From Erigeron canadensis (lineage: Eukaryota; Streptophyta; Magnoliopsida; Asterales; Asteraceae): a stretch of 64,000 nucleotides of DNA. The stretch is taken from positions 37,616,645 to 37,680,644 of the forward strand of contig NC_057763.1 in NCBI RefSeq assembly GCF_010389155.1, written 5' to 3'. The notes under the pieces were generated by a model that worked only from the letters and a program-made list of their open reading frames with translations, was not told the origin of the DNA and did not search any database. The translations under genes and the position numbers were made by a program. Numbering within the stretch: position 1 is the stretch's first letter; the number at the start of each line of letters is the position of its first letter. Below, in pieces: positions 46,201-59,685 of this stretch.

Positions 46201-49073
46201 CACCCTTTGTTCTTTTTATTCAGACAAGCTTTTGTGCATTCTTGATCTAGATTGCTTAATCTGGCTTATCATATCACTAATTTTACTTAACATTGTGCTG
46301 TTTTGTTCAGCTTAAAAGATCGATTACTGTGGGCGTAGTAGGCCTGCCGAATGTAGGCAAGAGCAGTCTTATTAATAGTTTGAAAAGATCTCATGTTGCC
46401 AATGTTGGTGCTACTCCGGGGCTGACAAGAACCATGCAAGAAGTTCAGTTAGATAAAAATGTTAAACTGTTGGATTGCCCTGGTGTTGTGATGCTAAAAT
46501 CTGGAGATAATGATGCTGCTGTTGCACTTAGAAATTGTAAAAGAATTGAGAAGCTGGAGGATCCAGTTGGCCCAGGTATCTAACTTTATATACGCGTGTT
46601 TTACGTAGAAGATTATTATAATATGTATGGGATTTTCTGCAAAATTATAGCAACGAGAACCTACCGATAACAATAAAATACGAAGTTGGGTAATATCTAT
46701 GTTTATCAGGTCTGTATTGGAAAAGTATTCAGGACTTTTGATGACACTAATTCGTTCTTGTGACACTAGTTTTTTGCATATTATTCAATGCTATGCTATA
46801 AACAAAGTATAGAATTCATATTTAATCTGTTAAATATAATAACTATATTTGTATCTCTATTTGAATGGTTTATTGGGGATTGCAGTGAAGGAGATTCTCA
46901 AGTTATGCCCTGCACAAATGTTGATAACACTATACAAAATTCCTAGCTTCGATTCGGTTGATGACTTTCTTTTTAAGGTAGCTACCCTTAGAGGTAAGCT
47001 CAAAAAGGGAGGTATCGTTGACATCAATGCTGCTGCTAGGATCGTATTGCATGATTGGAATGAAGGTTCGTATCAGCAATTAGCATACTATATTTCTTTA
47101 ATTCCGCTGTACACATAAAGAAGGTGGACATTAAAGGTGGAAATTGAAACCCGTTTCCTTATGAATGTGCGTATCTGTGTTATGCCTTATTGCTAATCAA
47201 TCAAACAGAAATAATTAAAGGATTGCTTAAAACTTACCGGTTAAATTGGTTAAAAAGTCGTGATAGTGTATTTTTAGGCATAGTCGCCTAGTCAGTCGCA
47301 TAGAACCTCTTAAGTTATAATAATCTAACAAGGGTAAATTCCCTTTTACCCAAAAAACCCTCTTAGTTAATTATTATCATTGTTGTTGTTGTTGTTGTTG
47401 TTCTTATTATTATTATTATTGCTAATTTTTATATTTAATTAAAATTTTTGGACAAAAAGTGTTTAGGATTGACCCAACTCTACCTATAACAAATAGTTTC
47501 CTGTTTTGACACAAACCCAGTTGCGCCCACCCGTCTCTTTTACTACCTATATTTTTAACCATATCAAGGTAAAAAACTAAAGCAATAGAAAGTAGTAAGT
47601 AGAAGATTTTTCAATTAACGAATTAGGCTCAATCAGGCTCTAAATTCGCCAATGACAAGTATGCTCATCTGCAGCCATCTTTTGCAGGTAAAATTCCATA
47701 TTACACAATGCCTCCAATTAGGAACGAAGGAGAGGTCATGGAGGCAAGTATCGTTTCTGAACTTGGGAAGGAGTTCAATGTGGACGAAGTATATGGTACC
47801 GATACTTCAATTATTGGCAGCCTAAAATCTGTTGACGATTTTAACTCTGTTACAGTCACGCTCGATAACCGTGTTGCCTTTGATGAGACAATGTTCGAGG
47901 TTTGTTATTTATTACACAATTTGATAGTGATATAATAATTTCTGTGTAGCATGGTTTTTCATTGCAAACAAGAGGTGGCAATTTTGACTAAGTGGTTCAG
48001 ATTTGTGTCATGTTATATCTTTAATGGGTCAAATGGGTTAAGATAGTGGGTTTAATTAAAGAGTTAAGCGGGCAGAAGGTCTTCATAGGTGTATTCAAAT
48101 GTATAGAACCTCCTAAGATGCTATATTAGCAAGTGTTAGGTTATTTCTTTGATGGCACAGGCTTTAAACTTTAAAGAGTATTCAACCTATTATTTATAAA
48201 TAAAATCCAAAAAAACTGTTTGTGAGTCACCCCAACCCGAACTTTTTTGACCCGCACTACATGCCTTACCAATTTGATAATTTGACCTTTTACCTGCCCT
48301 ACCCAATTTGCCACCTCTTGTGCAATCATTGATTTGTGTGTAACTATAGCATCTTTACACTTTGACTACTAAATGGCCCCCGCTTTTTAAGTTTTTTTCT
48401 CTGCCTTTTGTTTTGTTTGTGGTCTGTGTTGCCAAGCTAATGGTTTTCTTTGAAATGGAAATGGCATAACAGTTTTTTTAGAAGTCAATCAGTGATTTAA
48501 TGTCATTTATCATCTGTATTGTTTTTAAGTTTTTGTAACACCATATTACTCAGTAGAATTAGTTATTATTGCGGGCTTTTCAAAAATATAGCAATTGTTG
48601 TTGACACTCTCTTTGGTAGTTACCAACAACTTTTGAATTGTTGAGTTCTATTGCTTTGGAAATCGACTTCTTAACTACATAAACTCTCATTTCTACAGAA
48701 TGATAAACAACCACAAAACCCAAAACCGGTAGAAAGTATCAACAACAGAGACGAAGATGAAGCCATGGCAGAAGATGATGTTTCAGGTGAGGCTAAGATC
48801 AAGAATTCAAGTATAAGACAGAATGAAAAGTTATATGCTGCCGAAGGTGTATTAAATACGAAGTTAAGGAAAGCAGAGAAGAAGAGAAGGAAAAAGGCAA
48901 ACAAATTAGCTTCCATGGACGAAGTTCAGTCCATGGATGGTGATTATGACTCCAAGGCTGATAATGATAATATTAAGAACGATTCAGCTATGGACGATGC
49001 GGAGGGAGACGATGATAATTCATTTAAAGATGTTATGAACAACAGATTTGCGTTGATCGGTGAGGCCGAGTAA
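43290..49073 (+). CDS. NSN1: Nucleostemin-like GTPase NSN1 (GNL3 type)
   Basis: Exons: 43290-43308, 43456-43700, 44056-44203, 44305-44478, 45604-45821, 46311-46575, 46886-47065, 47688-47899, 48699-49073. They give 611 residues with GT-AG introns in consistent phase. The N-terminus is very basic ([20 protein letters not shown]), a nucleolar targeting and rRNA-binding region, followed by a Lys/Glu-rich coiled coil (about 60-90) and an acidic patch (DDDDDNDD). The GTPase is circularly permuted (YlqF/MMR1_HSR1 family): DARDP (163-167), G4 NKID (193-196, split by an intron), then G1 GLPNVGKSS (279-287), an ATPGLTR switch, and G3 DCPG (323-326). The C-terminus is a charged tail ([12 protein letters not shown], then acidic). 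The family acts in pre-60S ribosome maturation in the nucleolus; Arabidopsis NSN1 affects meristem and flower development. It starts only 143 bp after tRNA-Met. Introns 4 and 8 carry MITEs. Arabidopsis NSN1 is slightly shorter (about 580 aa). Confidence 0.95.
44641..45435. mobile_element. MITE-like element in NSN1 intron 4
   Basis: The left end gtagctaagtagtcaaggac and right end gtccttaactactccgc form an imperfect inverted pair. The flanks ctggatcta and ctggataga may be a 9-bp target duplication. The interior is dense in atttcggt / accgaaat motifs and contains no coding sequence. It is confined to the intron. Confidence 0.6.
47968..48321. mobile_element. MITE in NSN1 intron 8
   Basis: acaagaggtggcaa (47968-47981) and ttgccacctcttgt (48308-48321) are perfect 14-bp terminal inverted repeats about 350 bp apart. 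The interior is AT-rich and non-coding. Target duplication is not clear. Confidence 0.7.
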
Positions 49074-51922
49074 AATTTTGCAATCCCCCCCCCCCCCCTT
49101 TTTTTTTTTCATTTTTAATATCTGGTTCACGCCAACAGTTTTGAGATGTTTTACATGTTTAGCTGTTTTGCTATTATCAAATATGATACGAGTATAATTT
49201 ATTACTTTGTACCAATATGAGATAATCACGATTCACGAAAGTGGCAAAACCACTCCCACTTGATTGATAGCTCTAAATAAGTGAATTCCGGTCTCTAAAT
49301 CTTCACAAAAGAAATGCGACATAGCTTTAACAATAAAACAGTAGCTATGCAAAAGTTTATAAACTATAAAATAATACGAGTAAGCATTTTAAAGTATATA
49401 AACCAGAATAGAACTTGATCATAAGTTTAAAACTTTATATGAAGGTCCAACCGCCTCAAATTGTCAAATTTACATCACTATTTATACATGCATATTATTT
49501 ATGGCTGGAAAGTTTAGTAAGAGCTAAATCCGAGCTTTTATAAGCTTAAGGCGCCTTAAGCTTGAGTCTGATGGGACAAGCTTGTCTTTTAGCTCAAAGC
49601 TCGAATCTGATGGGACAAGCTTGTGGGGCTCAGCTCAAAGTAAGCTTGAGTTGCTCACGTAGGTCGACTTGATTGTTATTTGGCTTTATTTGTTTGTTGA
49701 GAACACTTATTTATGGGGTTTTATTGTTTACATTGACTTAAAAGGCTATTATTTTTCGTTCTAGTTTTTGTCAGAAGAAGTGGAAGTATTGTGTGATGTA
49801 GTCCTTCAGAGTACTGTACATTGTAGAGTGAAGAAGGATGTGCGGTCCTTTATATTTTATTGTTTTGTCGATCAAATTTCCTCTTTTTTAAGATGTCATA
49901 GAATCAAATTTATGTTACTTTATGTCGTTGCTTTAATCCTACTTTGTGATTATGATCCTTAGAGTCACGGCTTCTATTACAAGATGATAAATTAACATAG
50001 GTTACGTGTACGTGGACAATTAATGATGTTGATTTTGTGCTCCCGATCACTTATCTTCTCAGATATCTTTGCACATTTTGGTAGCTATTTTTTAATTTTT
50101 TTTTGTTAATGGATTATTATCACACATATCATTTTCGCCTTTCTAGAGTTTAAAGTGATTTTTGCTACACGAAATCAGTTCTTTCTAGTTACCATAATTG
50201 CTTCTTTCATTTTGGCAAAAATGGCCATAAATCTTGTAAGTATGACAAAAGAACCATCATTGTGTGTGTGTTTAAAATCAACCCATTCTTACAAAAAGTG
50301 GTTCCTAGTTTTCTTTTTCTTCATATATTAACAAAAATAATAAATTACGGTTTCACAATAGATGTCAAATATGTTAGTCTAAAAAGTCTTTCATTTGGAT
50401 TTTCAAGTGAATTAGTAGTGTTTACACAATGTGGTTTGGTCGATGATGGATCAAACTGGTGGGCGATCTTTGGTCTACATTGAAAAATGGATGAATAATA
50501 TATAAAGATAAATAAATATTTTAATTTTCAACATCATACTAATTTTAAAAGACCCCATTGTTAAAGGTCGTGTATCATGCCCGGTCTAACTCTATCTAAT
50601 CTGAATTCTTTCTAGAAAGGTAGAAACTCAATTCAAGCAATATAATAGTTGGTCAACTTGACCTATTATTTGTTATGTTGGTACATTCAGCCACCAAATG
50701 ATAGCAGCCTTTTTTTCAATTATATTTTAATGTTTCAACTTAACTCTTAAATTATGTTGGATTTTCACCCATCAAATGATAGCGATATTCTAATATTTAA
50801 ATTTCGTTTGCAAGCTAACTTTTACATGTTCAAGTTCATTAATATATCACCGTCTAATATTTGATGTTATCTGTTAAATATGAATTTTACCAAGAATTAA
50901 CTTTTAGATAGTATCATCTTAAACCCGTAGAAGACGGTATTGAGAGTTACTTACTTACTTTTATAGTATCATCTTAAACATAAAAATAAAATATTTAGAT
51001 AATTATCAATTATCCTTAAATTCCTTAATCATTAAGGACAAAGCGTGATTTTCTTTCTGTCTTGAATTTTGGAGAAAAAAATATTCCATCTTTCAACAAT
51101 TAATTTTTTTTTTTGCAAAAATAATGTATATTATTATAAGTGGCAAACTAACAAGATACTATTTGCGCGAAGAATACAATTACAAGACTAGTCAAGAATA
51201 ATTACACAAGTCAACTAGACTCAAGAATTTTTTTGAAACATTAACTACGAGTACCATACACGAGAAAAATTCTCAACCAACGAAGGCCAAACTATCGGTT
51301 TTCACTTTGTAGTGTTTTTATGTAGTCCCAACCATGCCTCGAGGACTCGACTCGACCCGACCTGTAAAGACAAATGAACTCCAAAAACGACCTCATCTAA
51401 TAAACATAGGTTTTACTCTCCATACACTCCAATCAAAGTGATGTTTCAACAATATTTTAGTATTACTTATTATGTATTTTCCTCATTGTTTTTAACTTGA
51501 GTATACTATACGTATAATTATTTCGAGCTCGACTTGATCAAAACCCAAATTGATTTCGAGTTTGTACAACTCACGAAAAGTTGTAAACCTCATCACTGTT
51601 TACCTTAAAAAACGCAAAAAAATAAAAATAAAAAATAAAAATGAATGTGGATGTGAAAATTCAAAACACGGACACCGCGTGGCATTTCCGTAATTTCCCG
51701 GAATCTACTCAACCACAGCGTCAACAAAAACCCCCCTTCTTTTTCTTTCATCCAAATCCAATTTTTTTTCCCCACTTTCTCTCTCTAAAACCCCCCCTTC
51801 AAATCTCTCTCTCATTAACATTCTCACCGTCACGCACCCTCCGTTCCATTAAATCTCAACAACACGCGCCGCCGCCGCCGTAGTGTTTTACAGTGACCGG
51901 AAAACGAAATCATTAGCTAACA
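49074..51922. other. Intergenic between NSN1 and VAMP72
   Basis: No gene. It contains a C/T homopolymer run just after the NSN1 stop (about 49086-49110), a dispersed repeat rich in aagctcg/gagctt with a 22-bp duplicated string gaatctgatgggacaagctt (49500-49690), and a CT-rich VAMP leader (51725-51880) ending in a (CCG)n run. Confidence 0.45.
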
Positions 51923-52299
51923 ATGGGACAACAGTCGTTGATCTACAGTTTTGTAGCTAGAGGAACTGTGGTTTTAGCTGAATATACGGAATTCACCGGT
52001 AATTTCACTTTAATTGCTGGTCAATGTCTCCAGAAGCTTCCGGCGACTAACAACAAGTTCACGTACAACTGCGATGGCCATACGTTTAACTACCTTGTTG
52101 AAGAAGGATTCAGTGAGTCCGATCTGATCTATTTTTATCATCATTTATGATTCAATATATATACATATATTTGTATATGTATATTTCATTATGTTATTCT
52201 TATACGTACTTATATTTTGTTACTTGATGCCTAGTTAAATTTACATCTATGCTTATGTATGTGTTATATATGTATGTGTGTGTGTGTGTGATTTTGCGT

Positions 52300-52352
<53 letters not shown>

Positions 52353-55300
52353 CACACGTGCTGGATCTCATTTTAATTTTTTAAAGTGATCATGCTAGTT
52401 GGAAATAATAATATAATGAGCTGGAAACTTAGTTTATTTGATTGTTTATATCATTATATATGTTGTCATATAGTATATCGATGCTGTTTTGGATACCTAT
52501 ATATTCTTACCGGATCAATAGGTTTTATAAATGACCTCCAAGGTGGCCTTGTGGTTCTCATCCTGAACCTCTCTACAAGAGGTCTTAGGTTCGAATCACG
52601 TTAGGTACAAAACTAGAGGTGGACAAGGACAGGTTCGGAAATAGGTCATGTACAAGTGAGTAAAAAAGATTCGCCTTCCCCGGGTAACCTGAATGGGGAA
52701 AACTTGCTCCGTTCAACAGTTTATTGATAGGTTTAGTTAGTGATTTATGTATATCGATGCTTATATGTGCTTGTTTTGAATTGTGTTTCATGATTATTTT
52801 TGTAGACTATGATGATCCTGTTGGTTTAATTTGATCGTTGCTATAAAAATTATATAACTAATGGCAATGAGTATTTAACTAGTGTTACGGATTAAGTTTG
52901 GATCTTAGGTGCATGTGTGGCAGTTACTTCGGTTAAACTCTGAATCTGAATCTAGCACGTACATAGTTTCTTAGCTAGCTAGCTTTAAATGTAAGGTTTC
53001 ATAGCATGTGCTCCCTGAAGATATTAATTGTGAATCATAATGTCTAGATTTGGTTAATCTTAGAGGTAAAGGTTAACACTTGTCTTTATTTGCAGACAAT
53101 GAAACTTAAGCCTAAAGATAAACATTAATATTGGCCGGATAGTATTTTGTTTCATCCATGATAGTCTGAGGAAGTGGGCCCCTCGTCTTTAATATTTATG
53201 GTAAATGTCATTTGAGCAGAGAAATGATACTTAGGCCCGAAGATAGACCTTTTAATAGAATAGGCCGACACTATCTGTCATTCATGATAGTACGAGGCAG
53301 TGAGCCCTCTTTTCTAGAGTTTATAGATAGATGACTAGTATCATTTGATCTATCTTTAGGAACTATCTTGTTTGTTTTTAAACATTTGAGCTTTATCTGT
53401 TGTAAGAAATTACAGCTTTCTAACTTTTAGTTCCCTGTACGCTGTGAAAGTGATGCTATATTTTTTTCAAAGCATTTTCATTTGCAGGCAATGCCAATTA
53501 GCCAAATGCTGTTATGTAATTTATTTGTAAGGTATATGATGTATAACATCTAGAAGATATTTGTACTGCTGTAACTTACTATCTTGTATTGGCAATAAGT
53601 TTCTGAATTTTGAGTTGGCTAGTGTTTGTTTTTAATGATGATTGTTTTAGTGTTCTAGAACATTTTTTTTTTAATAACGGCTAATACCTTATTTGACACT
53701 TCCTTAATGACTTTTTCTGTGTGTAATAGTCATGCTGTAACCTGTGTGATTATAAATGTATAAAACAGCCATTTGTCGGCTTCAAAGCTTCATATTAACA
53801 GAGCTGTTATGAGACATATGTAATTGCTTATTGATAAGTGCATCGTTATTGTAGTTTGAGCCTATATGTATTGGAAATTGATGTACTTGTTCAGTAAGTG
53901 AGCTATTTTTGATAGTTTGATAGCTTAACAATATAAGTATATAGATATGGTGGAAGTGTGGATCCTTATATCTTGTTATTTTTTTAAGTTATTTGCAGTC
54001 ACATTCAATAGTAAATGGCTTTATCATATAGTTCAAAAGCATTATATATGGTGGAAGTGTGGATCCTTATATCTTGTTATTTTTTTAAGTTATTTGCAGT
54101 CACATTCAATAGTAAATGGCTTTATCATATAGTTCAAAAGCATTATATACTGTTATTCCTTGTGCATATATAAACCTGTAAGTGTTAACCACTTGATGCC
54201 TGGTTTAGTGGAATCACTTGACTAAGAGTATGTGCTTGAGGGATGAGAGCATTGGATATATCAGACTTCAGATATATTTGAATGGGTCTTATGTCATGGG
54301 CATGTTTATTTGAAGAGCAAGTGATGTATCTTTCTTGTTTTACTTACATATCTGGGATCTGCACTTTTGAAGTTTTAATTAACCTTGCAGCTAATTTCTT
54401 TGGACATACATTATCTCTTCTTTGTGTTCGTTGTTTGACTTATGTTCTAAGATTCGAGCAATCTTCTTGATTCTCTCCATCTCAATTTAACTAACATCAT
54501 CTTCTCTGTGTATGAAGCATACTGTGTTGTTGCGGTTGAATCCGTTGGTAGACAGATTCCCATTGCTTTTCTTGAGCGCATCAAGGAGGACTTTACCAAG
54601 AAATATGGTGGTGGGAAAGCTGCAACAGCTACTGCCAACAGTCTCAACAAAGAATTTGGGTATACTTGTACTCCCATTTTGCATTTTCTTTTACATACGT
54701 ATAGTATTAGACTTTTAGTTATATTTACTCTTTTTTTTATATTATCAGCTCCAAGCTGAAGGAACAGATGCAGTATTGTGTGGATCATCCAGAAGAGATC
54801 AGTAAGCTTTCAAAGGTGAAAGCTCAGGTTTCAGAAGTCAAAGGGGTCATGATGGAAAACATTGAGAAGGTAAGGCTTGATAGTTACATCTGTCAAATGA
54901 TTTGAAACGCACATTCCTTTATGCACTTGGCATGTCAAATTTATATAGGACATGAAGTTGTTGTACCATTTTGTAAGTTATTGTTTGAGTATGTATTGTA
55001 GGTTCTTGATCGTGGCGAGAAGATTGAGATTCTGGTGAATAAAACAGAGAACCTTCGCGATCAGGTTAGCCGTTAGTATATTCATACTTGTTTCTCTAAA
55101 AATGAAGAAATCCACATGCTTGTGCTTATAGCATAGACACTCATTTTTCCCAAAAGTTGTTGTCCGTATAAAGCAATAAGTTTCATTTTTTTAAAAAAAG
55201 TGATGTACTTAAAGATTATCTTTACACCAAGAATATCTATCTATAAATGGAATTGCATGTTTATCTAAATATGAAGAAAAATCACATGGTTGCACATGCG

Positions 55301-56221
55301 AACACGCTTTCCCCTCAAATTGTGCATACAGTAATAATCTAAAGCAGTGACTTTCAACTTATAGATGCATATTTTCTTTTTTAACACTTCTTCTACCAAA
55401 ATCTTGTTTGAGACCGATGTACCATTTAAAATACATCCGTGTCTAATTTATTTCTCTAAGGCAAGGCAACTCATAATCTGTACTTGTATATCTTGTCTTT
55501 AAAATAAACTGCACTTTTTTATAGATTAGGTACAAAAGATCCATTTGTTAGAACCTGTATGCATTTTTTTTCCCTTTTTCTTTTAGGATGTCATGTTGCA
55601 TAAATGAAAAATGAATTATTTTCAAGTTCTCTTTCTTTGTCAAGTTTGAAAGGGAGGTGATATTAATGCATTCTTTTTTGATATATATCTACCACTGTAT
55701 ACAACATATATATAACAGATAGTACAAGTTAGTATTACATGATTGTGGTGGAAATATCAAAATACATGGTACGAATATCACTTCCCATTTTTAAAATAGC
55801 TCTTTCCAATTAGGTGGTAGTTGGTGGGATGAAATATGTATTATTTGTGTCATGATCAGTTTAAACACATCTGTAGTTTGAAGAATGCAACTTAACACAA
55901 ACAAGTAAATCACAAAACTCAACACGATAAACACAACAAACACTGTTCCAATTTGAGTCGGATGACATCTAATATAGAACATAAGCTGTAAAAAGAGTGA
56001 AACTCGTTTGCTTTGTGTGATAGTAATGCGGGAACGCATTGGATTAAGATGGTTTTGATGGTATGTTGCAGGCACAAGATTTTAGGACACAGGGGACTCA
56101 GATGAGAAGGAAGATGTGGTTGCAAAATATGAAGATAAAGTTGATCGTCCTGGGAATCATTATCGCCTTGATTCTGATCATAGTTCTATCTGTTTGTGGC
56201 GGCTTCAACTGTGGCAAGTGA
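51923..56221 (+). CDS. R-SNARE, VAMP72 group (VAMP721/722-like)
   Basis: Exons: 51923-52112, 54518-54659, 54749-54869, 55002-55064, 56072-56221; 221 residues, GT-AG introns, phases consistent. Residues 1 to about 115 are a longin domain ([36 protein letters not shown]). Residues about 127-187 are the SNARE motif, with the central Arg in VLDRGEK (Arg155). Residues about 195-215 are a single C-terminal membrane anchor ([18 protein letters not shown]), then a short CGGFNCGK tail. Length and sequence pattern match plant VAMP721/722 (about 220 aa), which pair with plasma-membrane syntaxins such as SYP121 or KNOLLE for secretion, cell-plate formation and defence. Paralogues VAMP724-727 cannot be fully excluded, but the longin lacks the acidic insert of VAMP727. 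Intron 1 (2.4 kb) holds a SINE-like repeat, a (TA)n tract and a 101-bp tandem duplication. The gene looks intact. Confidence 0.95.
52303..52350 (+). repeat. (TA)n microsatellite
   Basis: About 24 TA units in VAMP72 intron 1, with a (TG)n run just upstream (52273-52290). Confidence 0.9.
52530..52740 (+). mobile_element. SINE-like repeat in VAMP72 intron 1
   Basis: An A-box-like tggccttgtgg (about 52543-52553) and a B-box ggttcgaatca (52588-52598), spaced 35 bp apart, sit at the head of a non-tRNA body (gtggacaaggacaggttcgg, aagattcgccttccccgggt). This is the layout of a tRNA-derived plant SINE. The tail boundary is not clear. Confidence 0.6.
53945..54146 (+). repeat. 101-bp perfect tandem duplication
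   Basis: atatggtggaagtgtggatc... occurs at 53945 and again at 54046 with essentially no differences, in VAMP72 intron 1. The identity suggests a recent event or an assembly artefact. Confidence 0.9.
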
Positions 56222-56995
56222 TGCTTGTTCATGAATTAGAAAACACTGTTCCTACGATGATTGGTTATTTCATTATATTTTTTTCTTTACTAATATATTT
56301 CTTCTTTTTGTCTGGATGGAATTTTTCATGAATTATAATATTTTGAGATGTTTGTATAGCTTGTAGCTGTATGTACTTTTTGGTATACATATCAGGAACA
56401 CTTTTGAATTTTGATTGCTGTTTGGTCAAATTGCATTTTTTCTTTGCTGAGAATAGTTGTGGTCTTGTGGATAGTGTGCGTATGCAAGTTAGTGGTATCA
56501 TTGTTAGTTCCAAGTTTTGTCTATATATGCACAAAAGTAATCTTTTTGCTCATTCTTGATGACTCTAACTTTATGATATTAAATGAAGAGTGATTTAGGA
56601 TTAATACATGTAAGTATGTAACTTTGACCTTAAACAAAGTGGCTTCTGAAAATACACAATCTGTGTTCAAGTTCAATTGTTCAAAGCAGCATTATGTTAG
56701 GTGATGTGTGTCCCTTTGTTACAAAACCAAAAGTAGATTTGTTGAATAGTGTGAGCATGAGCTACTTTGATAAAATTGAACAACTCATTATATTGCATTC
56801 GTCAAATCAATAAAGCAAAATCTTTAACCGTTTAACACTAGAAACTTTAAAGCATTTTCACACACACAGCTGCTGATGGCATTATTAAAGCCAGTTTTAC
56901 AATCTTGTAGTCAACGGCTTTCACTGCCAACGCCAAGACCACCAATATGACAAAACAAATAGCTGGGTGGGTGTACAAATGTAATGTTGTGACTA
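56222..56995. other. Convergent 3' intergenic region
   Basis: The space between the stops of VAMP72 (plus) and pantothenate synthetase (minus). No gene; presumed 3' UTRs of both. Confidence 0.5.
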
Positions 56996-59685
56996 CTATG
57001 ATACATCAATTTCGATGTTGTCTATCAACCTCACCTTCCCAAACCATGCAGCAACACATATAACTACCCCACTCTTAATCTGTTCAACTGATTCTAGACT
57101 TTCTTGATCCACAATCTGCACTCCAAACACGAAAGATAACTCCATGATTCATCAAATGCCATCAGTCCAACATAACCACAAGAAGCATAGAATTACACTG
57201 AACAAAGTACTGTGTGCAGCTTCTTAAGCAAATTAAGAGATAAGCAGGGCCTTACAATATCAAGTAAATGCATAAAGACATCATATTAAACTTAAAAGAA
57301 CATGATCAAAATAAATTAAGGGTTTCATACTACACTGTTTTGGTACAATTAAATTTTTTGCATGACAACTTTTTCATGGCCGACAAGAAAAATATACCTT
57401 GATGTTAAGAAAAAGTGAAAAACTGATTGAGAAACATCTAGTAATCTAATAAATGAACTGATTGAGAATTTGTAAAGTATTCAGTTTGACAACTAAAATG
57501 TACTTAAAGGAGTTAGGCACATATAATATCTTGGTCGTATCCTTATGCCCTAAGCAACTAATACCGATGGGGATTGTTAATACATCAATCCATGAAACTT
57601 AGTGTCAATTCATAGGTTTATTTTGTGTTTACAAAATTTAGATGCATTGGTTTTATCACATGAAGGTACTCTCAATGTCTCACCTCAACATAATCAATTT
57701 TGCCACCTGCTGCTTCTATACTTTCAATCACTGATCTTCTCAATTCACTGCAAATACTTTTGCCATTTTTGGCAGCCAATTTGGCTTCGAATAAAGACCT
57801 GCTTATTGACAATGCCTGCAATGTTTCGAAGAAATTCGTTTAACAATTCATAAATCACATTACAAGTTTAAATGATTATACAACCACAATACAAACTAGT
57901 GCAAAATACAACAAACTAATTAGAGATATTTGTAAACAAATATGGTTCTTTAAGGAAAGATCAACCTATAAAACTTTATTCAATTACTGTAATTGTTTTT
58001 TTGTTGGAAATAAACTTTCATTCTTGTAAATAAGACAGAAGACGTGACCATTTGAAAGAATTGGCATCCTTGGGCAAATCTGGAATAGTTATGCGAAGAA
58101 AGAACCATCATGCTACACAAATCTTTTTTCCAAAACTGAACATTCTTACATAGTGTGGCGTTTCTTTTACATACTAAAGTTATTTTTGGTTCTAATGAAT
58201 AAGCCAGATATGACAGTTCAATGAGTCTTTAAATCGGCCTTTCCAGTCGACAACAATAAATTTGGTACCTAGTTATCTCCAGTTTCATGCTTCATTTCTC
58301 ATGTAGCGTCAACTAGCTAGGGCCTACCGGTCCTATTCATTCAGGAACCATCTATAGTCTTGCACTCATTTATAGAAATTTTATTCTGATCAAGTGAGTT
58401 TCATTTCATCTTTTTTGTAGAATCCAATATAAGGACCCATCTTTCAATTTCTTATGGGGACCAGATAATAGAAATATTATACGACTGAAAATGAATTGGA
58501 CCCACAAACCTGTTCCCTCTCTTGTGGTGAAAGATGCACGTTGCGAGAGCTCATTGCCAAGCCATCTTCATCTCGCATCAACTCGGAACCAATCACTTTA
58601 ACACCAAAATCAAGATCTCGAACCTACTAGCACATTGTTCATAATGAGATCACTTTTTTGGTCATATATCCATCCATAACAACGATCAGATTTGTCTAAT
58701 CAAATTGAGGCATGACTTCTAAAATCATCTTCATACCATGGTTGACATCACACACATATAAGTGATCAACTTTTTCGGAATCATATCCTATTGTTTTTTG
58801 CAAATAAATAACTGTTCTCCAAATAAATGAATCAGAAAGGAAAATTTGGATCAGAGCATGTATATGAGAAAGTCACTCACACTGAAACCTCATATCTAAC
58901 AACAAGTTATCGCATAATATAATCATAATTCACAACAATTTGAGCTTCAAACAAACGAAAATCAGAAAGAAATTCAATAAGTTAGTAGTCCACCCACACT
59001 CAACAACACATTTCTAAACACAATCTAAACCAAAGTATCAACATAATTAACAACCAAACCTTCAAACATACAATGATACAAATAAGGAAATCAAAAAACC
59101 CGAAAACTAACTTACCATTCGTTGAATAACTCGCCACTGCTGGTAATCTTTCTTCCCAAAAATCGCAACATCAGGTTCAACAATATTAAACAACTTAGCA
59201 ACAATAGTAGCCACACCTCTAAAAAACACAGGCCTACTCATCCCACACATACCCTTTTCAAGAGTTTCAACTCTAATCCAAGTTTCATGCTTTACACCTT
59301 CACCTTCCAAAAAAGACACAATCTTTCCATCTTTTTCACTATTTTTAACCACCCCTTTTTCACTTTCACCATAATCATACAAATTTCTTGGACTAAAAAC
59401 AACATCAACACCACCAAATGACTTCAATTTTTCGATATCGCCTAAAATATCAGATGGGTATGTTGAAAGATCTTCAGTTTGTGAAAACTGACCTGGGTTT
59501 ACATAGATTGAGACTACTATGTGTTGTGTGTGTTTTTGGGCTTGTTTGATTAAAGAAAGATGGCCTTGATGAAGATAGCCCATTGTTGGTACAAACCCAA
59601 TTGTTTTTCCTTGTGATCTTATGTTTCTTGACCAATTTCTCATTTCTTGTTTGTTTGTTATGATTTGTGGTTCTTGGTTTGACAT
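56996..59685 (-). CDS. PTS: Pantothenate synthetase (pantoate-beta-alanine ligase)
   Basis: Exons, 5' to 3': 59685-59116, 58623-58510, 57815-57684, 57115-56996; 311 residues, all phase 0, GT-AG introns. The enzyme (EC 6.3.2.1, PanC) joins pantoate and beta-alanine using ATP, the last step of vitamin B5 synthesis. Visible motifs: [16 protein letters not shown] with the HxGH ATP site (39-42), [37 protein letters not shown] (177-184), and the KMSKS-like MSSRN (214-218). The C-terminal domain ends KVRLIDNIE. No transit peptide is seen, in line with the cytosolic location of the plant enzyme, and the length matches Arabidopsis PTS (310 aa). The start at 59685 leaves the usual short N-terminus before the conserved TNKQEMRNW. 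It is convergent with VAMP72. The gene looks intact. Confidence 0.96.
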
